From NCBI RefSeq assembly GCF_016919165.1, contig NZ_JAFFPS010000039.1, forward strand, positions 74,054 through 138,053: a stretch of DNA of 64,000 nt. The letters are read 5' to 3'. A program made the translations under genes and the position numbers. Source of the DNA: Leptospira chreensis (GTDB lineage: Bacteria; Spirochaetota; Leptospiria; Leptospirales; Leptospiraceae). Below the pieces are notes generated by a model that was not told the origin of the DNA, searched no databases, and saw only the letters and a program-made list of their open reading frames with translations. This document shows, in pieces, positions 1 to 8,434 of the stretch. Position 1 is the first letter of the stretch, and each line of letters begins with the position of its first letter.

Positions 1-206
1 AAAATCAAAGTCCCGAGTGCAGGTCCCACTCGTTCGGCGATGACTTCCGCGCTATGAACCGCACTAGAAATTCCCGCGGCTAAGAATACAACGGCCATTG
101 CGATGAGGAGGCCTTCGCCAATGGGTGCAACGACCACTCCGATCAAAACGAGAAGGGACGTAAGAGAAAGCCAATCATTGGATGTGAAAGTTTTTGAATT
201 TGCCAT
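1..206 (-). CDS. Cation (Ca2+/Na+):proton antiporter, ChaA-like, N-terminal part
   Basis: Partial gene: only the first 68 or so codons lie in the window and the rest continues past its left edge. The ATG is at 204-206. The N-terminus has a short polar lead, two hydrophobic helices, then a segment reading AEVIAERVGPALGTL, which matches the first conserved acidic membrane motif of ChaA-type CaCA exchangers. Such proteins export Ca2+ or Na+ across the inner membrane in exchange for protons. It is divergent from the beta-propeller lipoprotein gene, with a repeat element between them. Family assignment is good; the substrate is not readable. Confidence 0.75.
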   Translation of the reverse strand, partial: MANSKTFTSNDWLSLTSLLVLIGVVVAPIGEGLLIAMAVVFLAAGISSAVHSAEVIAERVGPALGTLI

Positions 207-305
207 TGTGATTCTAAAAATTAAAATTTAATCTCTTTGTCTCTCAGACTCCATGGATTACCATAAAGTTCAACAAAATCCATAGAATTGCCATCGTAAA
301 AAAGG

Positions 306-409
306 GGGCGCCTCGAATCTCACGAGAACCCAAAATCCCTCACAGGCACGACCGGGCTATCCGCTCCAATCTTCCCTTCGGGAAGGATTTCCGCTTCTAT
401 CCCTGGCGC
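306..409 (+). repeat. Interspersed structured repeat, copy A
   Basis: Begins GGGCGCCTCG and ends ATCCCTGGCGC. The ends are complementary (GCGCC/GGCGC). The right half holds CCGGGC, then CCAATC, a stem-loop CTTCC-CTTCG-GGAAG and GGATTTCCGCT. Three other full copies (2388-2496, 8774-8888, 37662-37768) share this plan with different stem sequences. It lies in the divergent intergenic region 207-505, where I see nothing else definite. Confidence 0.8.
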
Positions 410-505
410 TAACAGTAGGTAGGAGGAAGCTACATTTAGCATGGCTTCCTAATTTTTGGAATGACATTTTCTTGGGATTCGCTTTATTTATGTTTGTTGG
501 TTCGG

Positions 506-1903
506 ATGAAGGCAAATCTTTCTAATCAGTCTAGTGATCGTAAGATCGTCAAACTTCCAAAATTATTGTATTTGGTAGTTTGCCTTTTTTCGTTCAATGC
601 CTGTCTTCTCAATCCCATCGTACAAAGCGTACTTTGTCCCGATAAAGATTCTTCTTTCAATCCTGCTCTTTGGTTACTCTCTCCCAATCCCTTGGTCGAA
701 TTCAATCAGTCCTGGGCTGGGGTTCGTAAAGGCGACAATTTACAACTCGAAGCTCGGTACTATATGTACGGTTATAGGATCGATACTACTTTCCAATGGT
801 CGAGTAGCAACACTTCTGTTGCCACAGTGGATGCCAATGGATTTGTGCAGAGTATTGGCAATGGAAAGGTTTATATAACAGCGATTTCGGGAGATGGAAG
901 GGCCAGCGCAATTTCTGATATCACTGTGTATTCGGGTTTTGTGTATACTAGTTTGGATACAAGTAATTCTGTCAGTCATCTTACCATGGCTCCTTCCACA
1001 GGTTTATTGATATTGTCTGGAACTGATTTAGCTGGCAGTGGACCCACTGGAATTACGGTAAACCCTTCTGGTAAGTTTTTATTTACAGGTGATTTTTATA
1101 GTGATACGATCTCTCATTTTTTAATTGATCAATCGGACGGTACACTCACAGCAAATGCCACTCCCACAATTCCTGCTGGCGACCGACCCAGAAACTTAAT
1201 CACTACCCCTGATGGAAAGTATTTATATTTGGCTTCCGAAGGAACTCAAACCATTCGGGCCTATCGAGTCAATGTAAATGGAACACTTACCTTTATCGAT
1301 TCATACTCCACAGTCATTGGACAGTCACAAATTCAAATTTCAAGAAATGGAAATTTTATATTCTATTTAAGTCCTACACTAACAGAACTCATTTCTTACA
1401 GAATCAATTACTCTGATGGAACACTAACGCAAGCTGGCGTAAGTCCCTCGTTTTCTAATGATGGCTCTGGGAATGTAGCAACCCATCCCAATGGACGTTA
1501 TCTCTATGTTGGATCTTATCCGACTTTAATGATTTTTAATTTGGATCAGGAAACTGGCTCTATGAGTTTTGTGGATTCCTTGAATCATTCCAAGAGTATC
1601 AATGGTTCGGCGATGCATCCCAGCGGCCTTTTTTATTATCTGGTTCATATCAACGAAGGCATAATTGCTTGTTATACGGTTGATCCAAAAACAGGAAAAA
1701 TCACTTATTCATCTGCAGCGACGGGATATGCTGCAATTAGTTTGCGATTTATGGTGATTGATCCTACAGGCAGGTTCGCTTATGTTGCAGCTAATAATGG
1801 TTCGAATTTATTCCAGTTTAGCATCAATCAAACCACAGGAGAACTCACTTCCATGGGAACAGTGAATGCTGGTGGACCCCAATGGAATTTGATCTTTTTG
1901 TGA
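506..1903 (+). CDS. Beta-propeller lipoprotein with N-terminal Ig-like domain
   Basis: I chose the ATG at 506. An ATG at 461 is in frame but would put 15 extra residues before the signal peptide. The N-terminus has lysines, a hydrophobic stretch and a lipobox-like FNAC about 33 residues in, as expected of a spirochaetal lipoprotein. A bacterial Ig-like (Big_2) segment follows (SSSNTSVATVDANG, then ITAISGDG). About six or seven repeats of the type HPNGRYLYVG or DQxxGxL come next, typical of YVTN/lactonase-type seven-bladed propellers. A binding or structural surface role is plausible. Lactonase activity is not demonstrated. The next gene follows after 10 bp. Confidence 0.8.
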   Translation: MKANLSNQSSDRKIVKLPKLLYLVVCLFSFNACLLNPIVQSVLCPDKDSSFNPALWLLSPNPLVEFNQSWAGVRKGDNLQLEARYYMYGYRIDTTFQWSSSNTSVATVDANGFVQSIGNGKVYITAISGDGRASAISDITVYSGFVYTSLDTSNSVSHLTMAPSTGLLILSGTDLAGSGPTGITVNPSGKFLFTGDFYSDTISHFLIDQSDGTLTANATPTIPAGDRPRNLITTPDGKYLYLASEGTQTIRAYRVNVNGTLTFIDSYSTVIGQSQIQISRNGNFIFYLSPTLTELISYRINYSDGTLTQAGVSPSFSNDGSGNVATHPNGRYLYVGSYPTLMIFNLDQETGSMSFVDSLNHSKSINGSAMHPSGLFYYLVHINEGIIACYTVDPKTGKITYSSAATGYAAISLRFMVIDPTGRFAYVAANNGSNLFQFSINQTTGELTSMGTVNAGGPQWNLIFL

Positions 1904-1913
1904 GGAGTACCAA

Positions 1914-2384
1914 ATGGGTTATCTAATTTACATAGTAATTACAATGCTATTAGCACCGCTACTTTCTGTGGTTTTTGAATTCTATTATCGTTCTCCCCAA
2001 CAGAGATTTTTGGATCTTTCCTGGAAGTGGTTTCTATTTTGGGCCATAGGAATCCGACTCATCACCGCAGGCGCAAATCAAATTGCCAATCCAGCATTCA
2101 CTGCGAGTATCATGCAACTCGGTGATTCGGCCCATGTTGTGATTCGAGAGTTAGGTTTTGCCAATTTACTGATGGGTGGTTTGGCCGTATTATCGTTATT
2201 CTTTCCTTCTTTGCGACCTGCTGCAACACTTGGTGGTCTTTACCTGGGGATGGCGGGATTACTGCATGTCATTCGTGGGATAGAACATGTAAATTTCAAA
2301 GAAGCAACAGCACTGATTTCTGATCTGTGGGGTTTTCTTATCGTTGTTGGTTATTATGTAGATTCGTTTTTATTGCGAAAGTAG
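1914..2384 (+). CDS. DUF6790-like four-helix membrane protein
   Basis: 156 residues, with about four hydrophobic segments (near residues 3-24, 40-58, 80-100 and 105-150). The conserved-looking core WAIGIRLITAGANQ, then NPAFTA and VVIRELGFAN, matches my memory of the uncharacterised DUF6790 family. A strong ribosome binding site (GAGGAG, 1903-1908) sits 5-6 nt before the ATG. It lies just downstream of the propeller lipoprotein gene and may be co-transcribed. Repeat copy B starts 4 bp after the stop. Function unknown. Confidence 0.75.
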   Translation: MGYLIYIVITMLLAPLLSVVFEFYYRSPQQRFLDLSWKWFLFWAIGIRLITAGANQIANPAFTASIMQLGDSAHVVIRELGFANLLMGGLAVLSLFFPSLRPAATLGGLYLGMAGLLHVIRGIEHVNFKEATALISDLWGFLIVVGYYVDSFLLRK

Positions 2385-2387
2385 AAA

Positions 2388-2496
2388 GGGCGCCTCGCAT
2401 CAGATTCTTTTTCTCAATTTGTTCTAAGACGCGATCAGGCTTTCCGTTCCAATCTTCGCTTCCGCTCCGATTTCCACTGCAATCCTTGGCGCGGGG
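2388..2496 (+). repeat. Interspersed structured repeat, copy B
   Basis: Begins GGGCGCCTCGCA, contains CAGGCTTTCCGTTCCAATCTTC and GATTTCCACTGCAATCC, and ends TTGGCGCGGGG. The central hairpin is weaker than in the other copies, but the terminal GCGCC/GGCGC pairing is kept. It starts 4 bp after the stop of the membrane-protein gene, so it would sit in that gene's 3' untranslated region. Confidence 0.8.
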
Positions 2497-2547
2497 CTTT
2501 CATGATTGTATGAAAGTTGTTTGATTACAAAACCTTGATCTAACAAA

Positions 2548-2913
2548 TCAAGTATTCCTTAAAATCTTTTCCATTGTTTTTCCCTTTGCCAATTCATCCA
2601 CAAGTTTGTCCAAATACCTTACTTGTCTTGTTAATGGATTTTCGATCTCTTCCACACGATAACCACAAATCATTCCTTTAATTAGATTTGCATTTTTATT
2701 TAATTTTGCTTTTTCAAAGAATGTTTGGAAGGTTACATTCTTATCGATCAACTCTTTGATTTGCTTTTCATCAAAAGAAGTTAACCATTCGATCACTTTG
2801 TGTAATTCCTTTTTAGTTCTTCCTTTTTTCTCAACCTTTGTAATATAGTGAGGATAAACGGCGGCAAAAGTCAGTCTGGCAATTTTTTCGTTATGTTCTT
2901 TTGTTGGTTCCAT
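2548..2913 (-). CDS. DUF2200 family protein
   Basis: 121 residues. The features FAAVYPHYITKVEKKGRTK, the WLTSFDE segment, LIKGMICGYRVEEIENPL and the C-terminal YLDKLVDELAKGK with MEKILR match the small cytosolic DUF2200 family closely over full length. No membrane segment or signal peptide. It lies 10 bp downstream of the VOC-family gene on the same strand, so the two probably form an operon. Biochemical function is unknown. Confidence 0.88.
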   Translation of the reverse strand: MEPTKEHNEKIARLTFAAVYPHYITKVEKKGRTKKELHKVIEWLTSFDEKQIKELIDKNVTFQTFFEKAKLNKNANLIKGMICGYRVEEIENPLTRQVRYLDKLVDELAKGKTMEKILRNT

Positions 2914-2923
2914 AAATTTATAT

Positions 2924-3379
2924 TTATTTTTTCCCGAGTTCTTCTGCCAAACCTATTAATAGTCCTTCGGTTCCGCGAATATAACAGAGCCGATACATGT
3001 CTTCATACTGAACCACTTCGCCAACAAGTTTGGCTCCATGAGTCTTGATCAGCCTTGAGACCATTTCATCAATGTCTGCAACGGTGAACATAACGCGCAG
3101 ATAACCGAGGGAATTTACAGGAGCGGTTCTGTGATCGGAAATCGTAGGTGGGTTCAGATATTGTGCAAGTTCAATTTTACTGTGACCGTCTGGGGTAACG
3201 AGCATAGCAATCTCCACACGCTGAGAATTAATTCCAGTTACGCGACCTGCCCATTCTCCTTCGATAATGGCTCTTCCTTCGAGAGTCAAACCAATCTCCT
3301 CAAAGAAAGAAATGGCGTCATTAAGGGAGTTTACGACGATACTGACATTATCCATTCTTAGTAGTTTGTTTTGAGCCAT
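2924..3379 (-). CDS. VOC (glyoxalase/bleomycin-resistance fold) family protein
   Basis: The start is the ATG at 3377-3379, because AGGAG lies 7 nt upstream. An upstream in-frame start at 3451 lacks support and would add 24 unrelated residues. About 151 residues form two beta-alpha-beta-beta-beta modules: LRMDNVSIVV...AISFFEEIGL, then LGYLRVMFTVADIDEMVSRL...GAKLVGEVVQYED. This is the usual vicinal-oxygen-chelate plan. The first module has no clear metal-ligand histidine (MDNVSIVV), so activity and substrate cannot be inferred. Probably co-transcribed with the DUF2200 gene. Confidence 0.85.
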   Translation of the reverse strand: MAQNKLLRMDNVSIVVNSLNDAISFFEEIGLTLEGRAIIEGEWAGRVTGINSQRVEIAMLVTPDGHSKIELAQYLNPPTISDHRTAPVNSLGYLRVMFTVADIDEMVSRLIKTHGAKLVGEVVQYEDMYRLCYIRGTEGLLIGLAEELGKK

Positions 3380-3679
3380 AGTTTTATCTCCTTTTGGTTT
3401 TGAATTGGATCTTACATCATGATTCATTAGAGACCTTGAAAATCCTTCCAAAGCATGAACCCGATGTCAAAGATGATGATAACATAGTCTCGTTTTTAAA
3501 ACTAGTATAAACTTTTCCTCGCGCCCGGATCGATCCGCGGATTTTTCATTCTTGTGATTGTGAATATCCTCTGTTCTGATTAGATTCCCAACCGATAACC
3601 AAATGTCCGGGGATTTATTACGAAAGTTAAACGTTGTCTCCGTTGTTTCTGATTTTGAATGAAATACCGTTGTTATCGA

Positions 3680-3763
3680 TTTATTTTTTATCCTCCTGAT
3701 TCCCGTCCCAGGAGGACAAGAGAATCCCAAATATGCTAACATAGAAATGTAATCGTTTAATTT
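3680..3763 (+). promoter_or_regulatory. Conserved leader with hairpin upstream of DUF1554 gene 1
   Basis: The stretch from 3452 to the gene has no convincing coding sequence. Its last roughly 80 bp are nearly duplicated before the second DUF1554 gene (6035-6116). The leader contains a perfect 8-bp inverted repeat TCCTCCTG/CAGGAGGA (3691-3698 and 3709-3716) around ATTCCCGTCC, followed by ATGCTAACAT and AATCGTT. The right arm holds a Shine-Dalgarno-like AGGAGGA, but about 50 nt before the ATG. A role in transcript folding is possible; no promoter hexamers are clear. Confidence 0.5.
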
Positions 3764-4447
3764 ATGAGAATCAATGTTGGATTGTATTGTCTCTGTTTTT
3801 TGTATTTTCTTAACTGCAAACCTGCAGATTTGTGCAATCCTGCTGACCTTACAAGTAGATGCGGAATCTTACAATTGGCCATGCAAAAGCCGAATTCCTC
3901 AAATTCGCTAAGCAATCCTCACTGTTCCCCGTGTAAAATGTTCGTTACGGCAACAACTTATAATGCCAATTTAGGAGGTATTATAGGTGCAGATAACAAA
4001 TGTTCATTGGATGCCAACAAACCTGTCTCTGGTATTTATAAAGCTTTGATTGTGGATAATGTCAATCGTAGAGCTTGTACCAGTGTTAATTGCACTTCTG
4101 GCGGAGTTACGGAACAAATCGATTGGGTATTGGCACCAAATACGAGCTATGTGCAGGCTTTAAATTCCTCTACTATTATTTTCATATCCGATGGAAATGG
4201 AGTATATAACAATAACTTAGCGAGTTTGATTTCGGCTGGGGCGGGAATCTGGACAGGAATCAAAAACGATCCCTCTTGGGATTGGCAGACTGATATAACA
4301 CATACATGTTCGTCTTGGGTGGATAGCGTTTCAACAGGTTGCGGGTCCTATGGAATTACAAGTTGGACTGATAGTCGTTCAATCGCAATCACGTCCGTTA
4401 AAGCAGATGGAAATACTCTAAAAAGTTTACTCTGCGTGGAGCAATAG
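3764..4447 (+). CDS. DUF1554 domain lipoprotein (paralogue 1)
   Basis: 227 residues. A very short signal peptide ends in lipobox FLNC (Cys18), predicting a lipoprotein. After a low-complexity linker the DUF1554 domain runs to the end: CKMFVTATTYNANLGGI, GADNKC, GIYKAL, RRAC, then EQIDWVLAPNTSYV, a GIWTGI segment, SWTDSRSIAI and the terminal LLCVEQ. Several cysteines suggest disulfides outside the cytoplasm. DUF1554 is a leptospiral surface or periplasmic family of unknown function, distantly like C-type-lectin-fold collagen-related domains. The paralogue at 6117 is nearly identical along its length. Confidence 0.9.
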   Translation: MRINVGLYCLCFLYFLNCKPADLCNPADLTSRCGILQLAMQKPNSSNSLSNPHCSPCKMFVTATTYNANLGGIIGADNKCSLDANKPVSGIYKALIVDNVNRRACTSVNCTSGGVTEQIDWVLAPNTSYVQALNSSTIIFISDGNGVYNNNLASLISAGAGIWTGIKNDPSWDWQTDITHTCSSWVDSVSTGCGSYGITSWTDSRSIAITSVKADGNTLKSLLCVEQ

Positions 4448-4457
4448 TTTATGTTTT

Positions 4458-5249
4458 TTAAAGAGCTTTTAGCATCTTATCGATCTCTTCGTTTTGGATA
4501 TACCAGCGAATTGATTCTCCCTTTTTAAATACAACGGAAGGCGAAATTCCGAAGATTTCTCGAAACATATTGGTAAAGTGGGCTTGGTCGTAAAAGCCTG
4601 CACTCAAGGCCGCGTCGGCGAAGGTGGCACCTTGTTTGAGTGCAATCACTGCCGTTTTGATTCGAAACCACTTACGAAAAGCACGAATGGGAAGACCAAC
4701 TACATTTTTAAATTCGTGTTGTAACCAAGACTCAGACATTCCGATCTCATGGGCAAGCGCTTCCACATTTACGGTTTCTTCTGGGCTTTCGATGAGTCTT
4801 CGTAAAACATGGATTAAACGATTATCATCTTGTATTTTTTTTGCAGGTGTTAGTTGGTTAAATGGAAAGGAACTAGTTAGAATATCGGGATATTGTTCTG
4901 GGTTTGCCGTCTGAATTTCAAAACAAGTGGCAATTAATTCCGGAGCCCAATTGGGATTGGAGGAAAGTCCCTCGGGACCTGCTTCCTTTGTTAGAATTTC
5001 TCCGATTTCACTTCCAGGATCCGCAAACAAAATTCCGACAGGTCCATTCAGAATCGTCTCGTGACTCAATCTTCCATCAAAAGCAAAACAACGAGAACTC
5101 ATCCACTCTCGGTTTCCTTTGACACGTTTTTTGATTTCCGTACTAAGGCCTACGACCGTTGCAGAAGTAACGGTAGAATGAAACGCAAGATACGGCAATT
5201 GTCCGACGAACAACACCGCACCTCGAAGGGCACAGATTACGTTCTGCAT
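4458..5249 (-). CDS. AraC-family transcriptional regulator
   Basis: 263 residues. The C-terminal ~100 residues contain the two helix-turn-helix motifs of AraC/XylS proteins: VEALAHEIGMSESWLQHEFK then ADAALSAGFYDQAHFTNMFRE, with the signature GISPS at the end. The N-terminal ~150 residues resemble a small cupin-like sensing region without recognisable ligand residues. The gene lies 44 bp downstream of a thioesterase gene on the same strand, so it may be in one operon with it. Together they separate the two DUF1554 genes. Target unknown. Confidence 0.9.
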   Translation of the reverse strand: MQNVICALRGAVLFVGQLPYLAFHSTVTSATVVGLSTEIKKRVKGNREWMSSRCFAFDGRLSHETILNGPVGILFADPGSEIGEILTKEAGPEGLSSNPNWAPELIATCFEIQTANPEQYPDILTSSFPFNQLTPAKKIQDDNRLIHVLRRLIESPEETVNVEALAHEIGMSESWLQHEFKNVVGLPIRAFRKWFRIKTAVIALKQGATFADAALSAGFYDQAHFTNMFREIFGISPSVVFKKGESIRWYIQNEEIDKMLKAL

Positions 5250-5293
5250 CTGCTTATGTTAAATGAAAAACCTAACAAACGCAATCGAAAAAA

Positions 5294-5764
5294 TCAACGC
5301 GGTTCTGCGATTGCATATTTATATTTTGCTTGTGCCGTCCTTTTATTTTCTTCGTTAAAAAAATCGCAGATGTATTCCAAAAGTTTTCCTTTCTTTTGAA
5401 CGAGTCTTGCTTTGGCGCGAACGGTTTCCGTCCTTACTGGTCGTAGGTATCGAATCGACGCATCCATCGTAAAGGTCCTTTCCTTTTGATTTTCCACATG
5501 GAAGAAGGCCATAAGGGAAGTGAGTGTATCACCCACACTAAAGAAACAACCTCCATGCATAAATCCATGAAGAGCTCTGTTGCTCTGAGAGTAGGGAATG
5601 TCGGCTTCGGAAATTTCTCTGCTGAGATTCAATACTTTCATATTCGTTGCCCCCGGATGGCATTGGTCGATCAGATTCTGAGCCTGTTCCACCAAAGAAC
5701 AGTTTTCCTTTAATGTAAAAAGGTCCATTGGTACATTATGGTATAATAATTCTAAAACGGTCAT
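5294..5764 (-). CDS. PaaI-family hotdog thioesterase
   Basis: 156 residues. The hotdog core is visible as LHGFMHGGCFFSVGDTLTSLMAFF (helix with HGG), followed by strands TFTMDASIRYLRPVRTETVRAKARLV and GKLLEYICDFFNEENKRTAQAKYKY. HGG with a following Gly-Asp matches acyl-CoA thioesterases of the PaaI/YbgC group, which hydrolyse acyl- or aryl-CoA thioesters. Here the usual catalytic Asp or Glu could be the D of VGDT. A purine-rich GGGGGGAAG lies immediately before the ATG. The AraC gene follows on the same strand. Confidence 0.85.
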   Translation of the reverse strand: MTVLELLYHNVPMDLFTLKENCSLVEQAQNLIDQCHPGATNMKVLNLSREISEADIPYSQSNRALHGFMHGGCFFSVGDTLTSLMAFFHVENQKERTFTMDASIRYLRPVRTETVRAKARLVQKKGKLLEYICDFFNEENKRTAQAKYKYAIAEPR

Positions 5765-5944
5765 CTTCCCCCCATTTGTTTTTTATAAGGGGAAGAGTAA
5801 CATGATGCTAGATTCGGGTCTTGGAAAAACCGGCAAATGTCTGCGCATTGATTCCGAAAATCTTAACTTTGTTTGGGTTGTCTGATTAGGATTGGGAATG
5901 TAATAGATTGGAATTAATTTATTTCCGAACTTTGCGCGGTTCCT

Positions 5945-6006
5945 GTTTTTTGATTGTCTCTGTGTTGCTTAGACAGGAGAATCAAAAAGTGGCAAAATTT
6001 GCCACT
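5945..6006. other. Two adjacent inverted repeats in a 352-bp intergenic stretch
   Basis: The stretch 5765-6116 has no gene. It holds TTTTTGATTGTCTC paired imperfectly with GACAGGAGAATCAAAAA, then a perfect palindrome AGTGGCAAA/TTTGCCACT (5988-5996 and 5998-6006). They lie between the divergent thioesterase and DUF1554 genes and could be an operator or terminator-like structure. They are absent from the first DUF1554 leader. Confidence 0.45.
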
Positions 6007-6034
6007 GAAATTGGTAAGTATGACATCAAAAGCT

Positions 6035-6116
6035 AAGTTATTTTCCTCCGGATTCCCGTCCCAGGAGGACAAGAAAATCTGAAGTATGCTAACATGGAAA
6101 TCAAATCGTTAAAGTT
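6035..6116 (+). promoter_or_regulatory. Conserved leader with hairpin upstream of DUF1554 gene 2
   Basis: Near-copy of the leader at 3680-3763, with inverted repeat TCCTCC/GGAGGA (6044-6049 and 6064-6069) around the same GATTCCCGTCC loop, then ATGCTAACATGGAA. An 8-codon mini-ORF starting at ATGGAAATC ends in a TGA overlapping the lipoprotein ATG (ATGA), but copy 1 does not conserve it, so it may be chance. Confidence 0.45.
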
Positions 6117-6803
6117 ATGAGAATTAGCATAGGAATTTTTTGTCTCTGTCTTTTCTGCTTTCTTAACTGCAAACCTGCGGATCTTTGCAATTCTGCAGAT
6201 ACTTCCAGTAGATGCGGAATCTTACAATTGGTTTTGCAAAAGCCAACTCCATCAAATTCTCCAGGTGTTCCTCATTGTTCCCCTTGTAAAATGTTCGTTA
6301 CGGCAACTACCTATAATGCCAGTCTGGGAGGGATCATAGGGGCAGATAACAAATGTACGTCGGATGCCAACAAACCTCCCTCTGGAACTTATAAGGCACT
6401 ACTTGTGGATGATGCCAATCGCAGAGCTTGTACCAGTACAAATTGCACTTCTGGTGGAGTTACGGAACATATTGATTGGGTATTGGCGCCAAATACGAGC
6501 TATGTGCAGTCTTCAAGTCCATCCACTATTATTTTCATATCCGATGTCAATGGGGTATATAACAATAACTTAACGAATTTAATATCAGTGACTGCGGCAG
6601 GAATCTGGACAGGTATCAGAAACAATCCATCTTGGGATTGGCTGACTGATACATCACATACATGTTCTTTTTGGACCGATAGCGTCTCAGCAAATTGCGG
6701 AACCTATGGGGTAACAAGTTGGACTGATAGCCGTTCGATTGCGATCACATCAGCATTCGGAAACGGAGGTACTCTCAACAATTTACTCTGCGTGGAGCAG
6801 TAG
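6117..6803 (+). CDS. DUF1554 domain lipoprotein (paralogue 2)
   Basis: 228 residues, nearly collinear with the protein encoded at 3764: the same short signal peptide and lipobox FLNC (Cys18), the same CKPADLCN start to the mature protein, and the full DUF1554 domain ending LLCVEQ. Most differences are single substitutions plus a one-residue difference near ISVTAAGIW. High DNA similarity extending into the leader points to a recent duplication or gene conversion. It is probably lipid-anchored outside the cytoplasm. Function unknown. Confidence 0.9.
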   Translation: MRISIGIFCLCLFCFLNCKPADLCNSADTSSRCGILQLVLQKPTPSNSPGVPHCSPCKMFVTATTYNASLGGIIGADNKCTSDANKPPSGTYKALLVDDANRRACTSTNCTSGGVTEHIDWVLAPNTSYVQSSSPSTIIFISDVNGVYNNNLTNLISVTAAGIWTGIRNNPSWDWLTDTSHTCSFWTDSVSANCGTYGVTSWTDSRSIAITSAFGNGGTLNNLLCVEQ

Positions 6804-6861
6804 AAGGAGCATTTGAGAGAAAATCAAAAGCACAACCAATGACAAGGGTGGTCTAACTTAT

Positions 6862-8328
6862 ATGCCTGCTCTTTCCTTTCCTTCGCATCCCGCTACGGAA
6901 ACAACCTATACTTCCTTACCCAATTCATTTTTCCAATCCATCAAACCCACTCCCGTTTCTTCTCCTAAAGTTTTATTTTGGAACGATGTTTTAGCTTCTG
7001 AGTTTCAATTTTCGCATTGGAAAAAACAGGATGAAGCCACGGCTCATTTTTTTTCTGGGACAAATCTTCCGGAAGGCATTCAACCGTTTGCACAAGCCTA
7101 TGCCGGCCATCAGTTTGGACACTTTACAGTGTTAGGTGATGGCCGAACGATTGTGATGGGCGAATTCAAAAACCGAAGTGGAGAACGATTTGATTTCCAA
7201 TGGAAAGGTTCAGGAAGGACCAAGTATTCAAGAAATGGCGATGGTCGTGCCACTCTCAGCGCTATGGTGCGAGAGTATATCATGAGCGAGGCGATGGCTG
7301 GCTTAAATATTCCAACAACTCGAAGTTTGGCGGTTGTCAAATCAGGAGAGGCTGTTTTACGAGAAGAAGCTCAAGAAGGTGCCGTTTTGACTCGGGTGGC
7401 AAAAAGCCATATTCGAGTGGGGACATTTGAATATGCGTACCAAACTTTATCCTTGGAAGAACTGGAATCATTATTTCAATACACTGCCAATCGGCATGCT
7501 CCAGAAGTTTTGCAAGCAGACAATCCCGCACTTGCATTTTTGGATTTTGTGATGAAACGCCAAGTAACCCTTATCACAAATTGGATGCGGGTTGGATTTA
7601 TTCATGGTGTGATGAATACCGACAATATGAGTATTTGCGGAGAAACCATTGACTATGGTCCCTGTGCCTTTATGAATGGATTCTCCGCAAAACGTGTGTT
7701 TAGTTCCATTGATGCCAATGGGCGTTATGCATTTTCCAATCAAGTGGGGATTGCCCAGTGGAATCTTGCTTGTTTAACCAATTCCCTTCTTCCTCTCATA
7801 GACTCGAATCAGGAGACCGCAATCGAATTGGCAAAATCCAAGTTAACAGAAATGGAAACATGGTTCCAAATTAGTTACTTTCGTATGTTAGGTGAAAAAA
7901 TCGGATTTCCCAACTTAACTGAAAAGGAATTACCATTAGTCCAGAGCCTTTACCAATGGATGCAAGACACGGAAGCCGATTTTACCAATACATTTCTTGT
8001 ATTGGAAGGAATATATAAACCAAAGGATTCAATTTATGACGATACACGATGGAAAGATTGGGTTCAAGGTTGGAGGGAGGAAAAAAAGAAACAAGGGATT
8101 CGCGATGAGGATTCCATAACTCTCATGCAAAAATCCAATCCAAGTTTGGTTCCCAGAAATCATCTTGTGGAAATTGCACTCGCGAATGCAAACCAAGGTC
8201 TCACAAGTGTGGCCGAACAACTCATCGAAAGGAGTTTGTCTCCCTATAAGCGGGAATTAGGCTATGATTACTCAGAAGAAGTCCCATCTGGTGGAGATGG
8301 AACTTATCGAACGTTTTGTGGCACTTAG
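6862..8328 (+). CDS. selO: Protein adenylyltransferase SelO (YdiU/UPF0061)
   Basis: 488 residues, full family length. SelO is a pseudokinase-fold enzyme that transfers AMP from ATP to Ser, Thr or Tyr of proteins. The family motifs are present: AYAGHQFGHF (79-88), the nucleotide-binding GSGRTKYSRNGDGRA (116-130), REEAQEG, and the active-site region HGVMNTDNMSI with IDYGP (about 249-267). The C-terminus is a short RTFCGT tail whose Cys corresponds to the redox Cys/Sec position of the family. It appears to be a single-gene unit, with a fragment of the interspersed repeat just downstream. Confidence 0.95.
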   Translation: MPALSFPSHPATETTYTSLPNSFFQSIKPTPVSSPKVLFWNDVLASEFQFSHWKKQDEATAHFFSGTNLPEGIQPFAQAYAGHQFGHFTVLGDGRTIVMGEFKNRSGERFDFQWKGSGRTKYSRNGDGRATLSAMVREYIMSEAMAGLNIPTTRSLAVVKSGEAVLREEAQEGAVLTRVAKSHIRVGTFEYAYQTLSLEELESLFQYTANRHAPEVLQADNPALAFLDFVMKRQVTLITNWMRVGFIHGVMNTDNMSICGETIDYGPCAFMNGFSAKRVFSSIDANGRYAFSNQVGIAQWNLACLTNSLLPLIDSNQETAIELAKSKLTEMETWFQISYFRMLGEKIGFPNLTEKELPLVQSLYQWMQDTEADFTNTFLVLEGIYKPKDSIYDDTRWKDWVQGWREEKKKQGIRDEDSITLMQKSNPSLVPRNHLVEIALANANQGLTSVAEQLIERSLSPYKRELGYDYSEEVPSGGDGTYRTFCGT

Positions 8329-8363
8329 TAATCGTTAACTGAATTTAAAACAGATCGAATACA

Positions 8364-8385
8364 CGACCGGGCTTTAAGTCCCAAT
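8364..8385 (+). repeat. Fragment of the interspersed repeat
   Basis: CGACCGGGCTTT and a CCCAATCGTTTCTTTC-like tail recall the middle of the full-length copies, but both ends and the closing half of the hairpin are missing. It lies between selO and a small basic-protein gene and is probably a decayed copy. Confidence 0.45.
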
Positions 8386-8434
8386 CGTTTCTTTCATCAA
8401 ACACGAGATCAATCAGTAAAATTCTGAAATAGAC

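Noticed and set aside
306..409. Repeat copies as integron attC sites for the recombinase at 36015
   Set aside because: No GTTRRRY/RYYYAAC core sites are visible, the recombinase lacks the integron-specific insertion, and no cassette array is present.
3467..3742. Open frame of 91 codons on the minus strand before the DUF1554 gene
   Set aside because: It covers the duplicated leader and the GC-rich palindrome, has no family match and no ribosome binding site, and its counterpart before the second DUF1554 gene is not open.
7110..7743. Opposite-strand frames inside selO
   Set aside because: They mirror a strongly conserved gene in other frames, with no protein-like composition.
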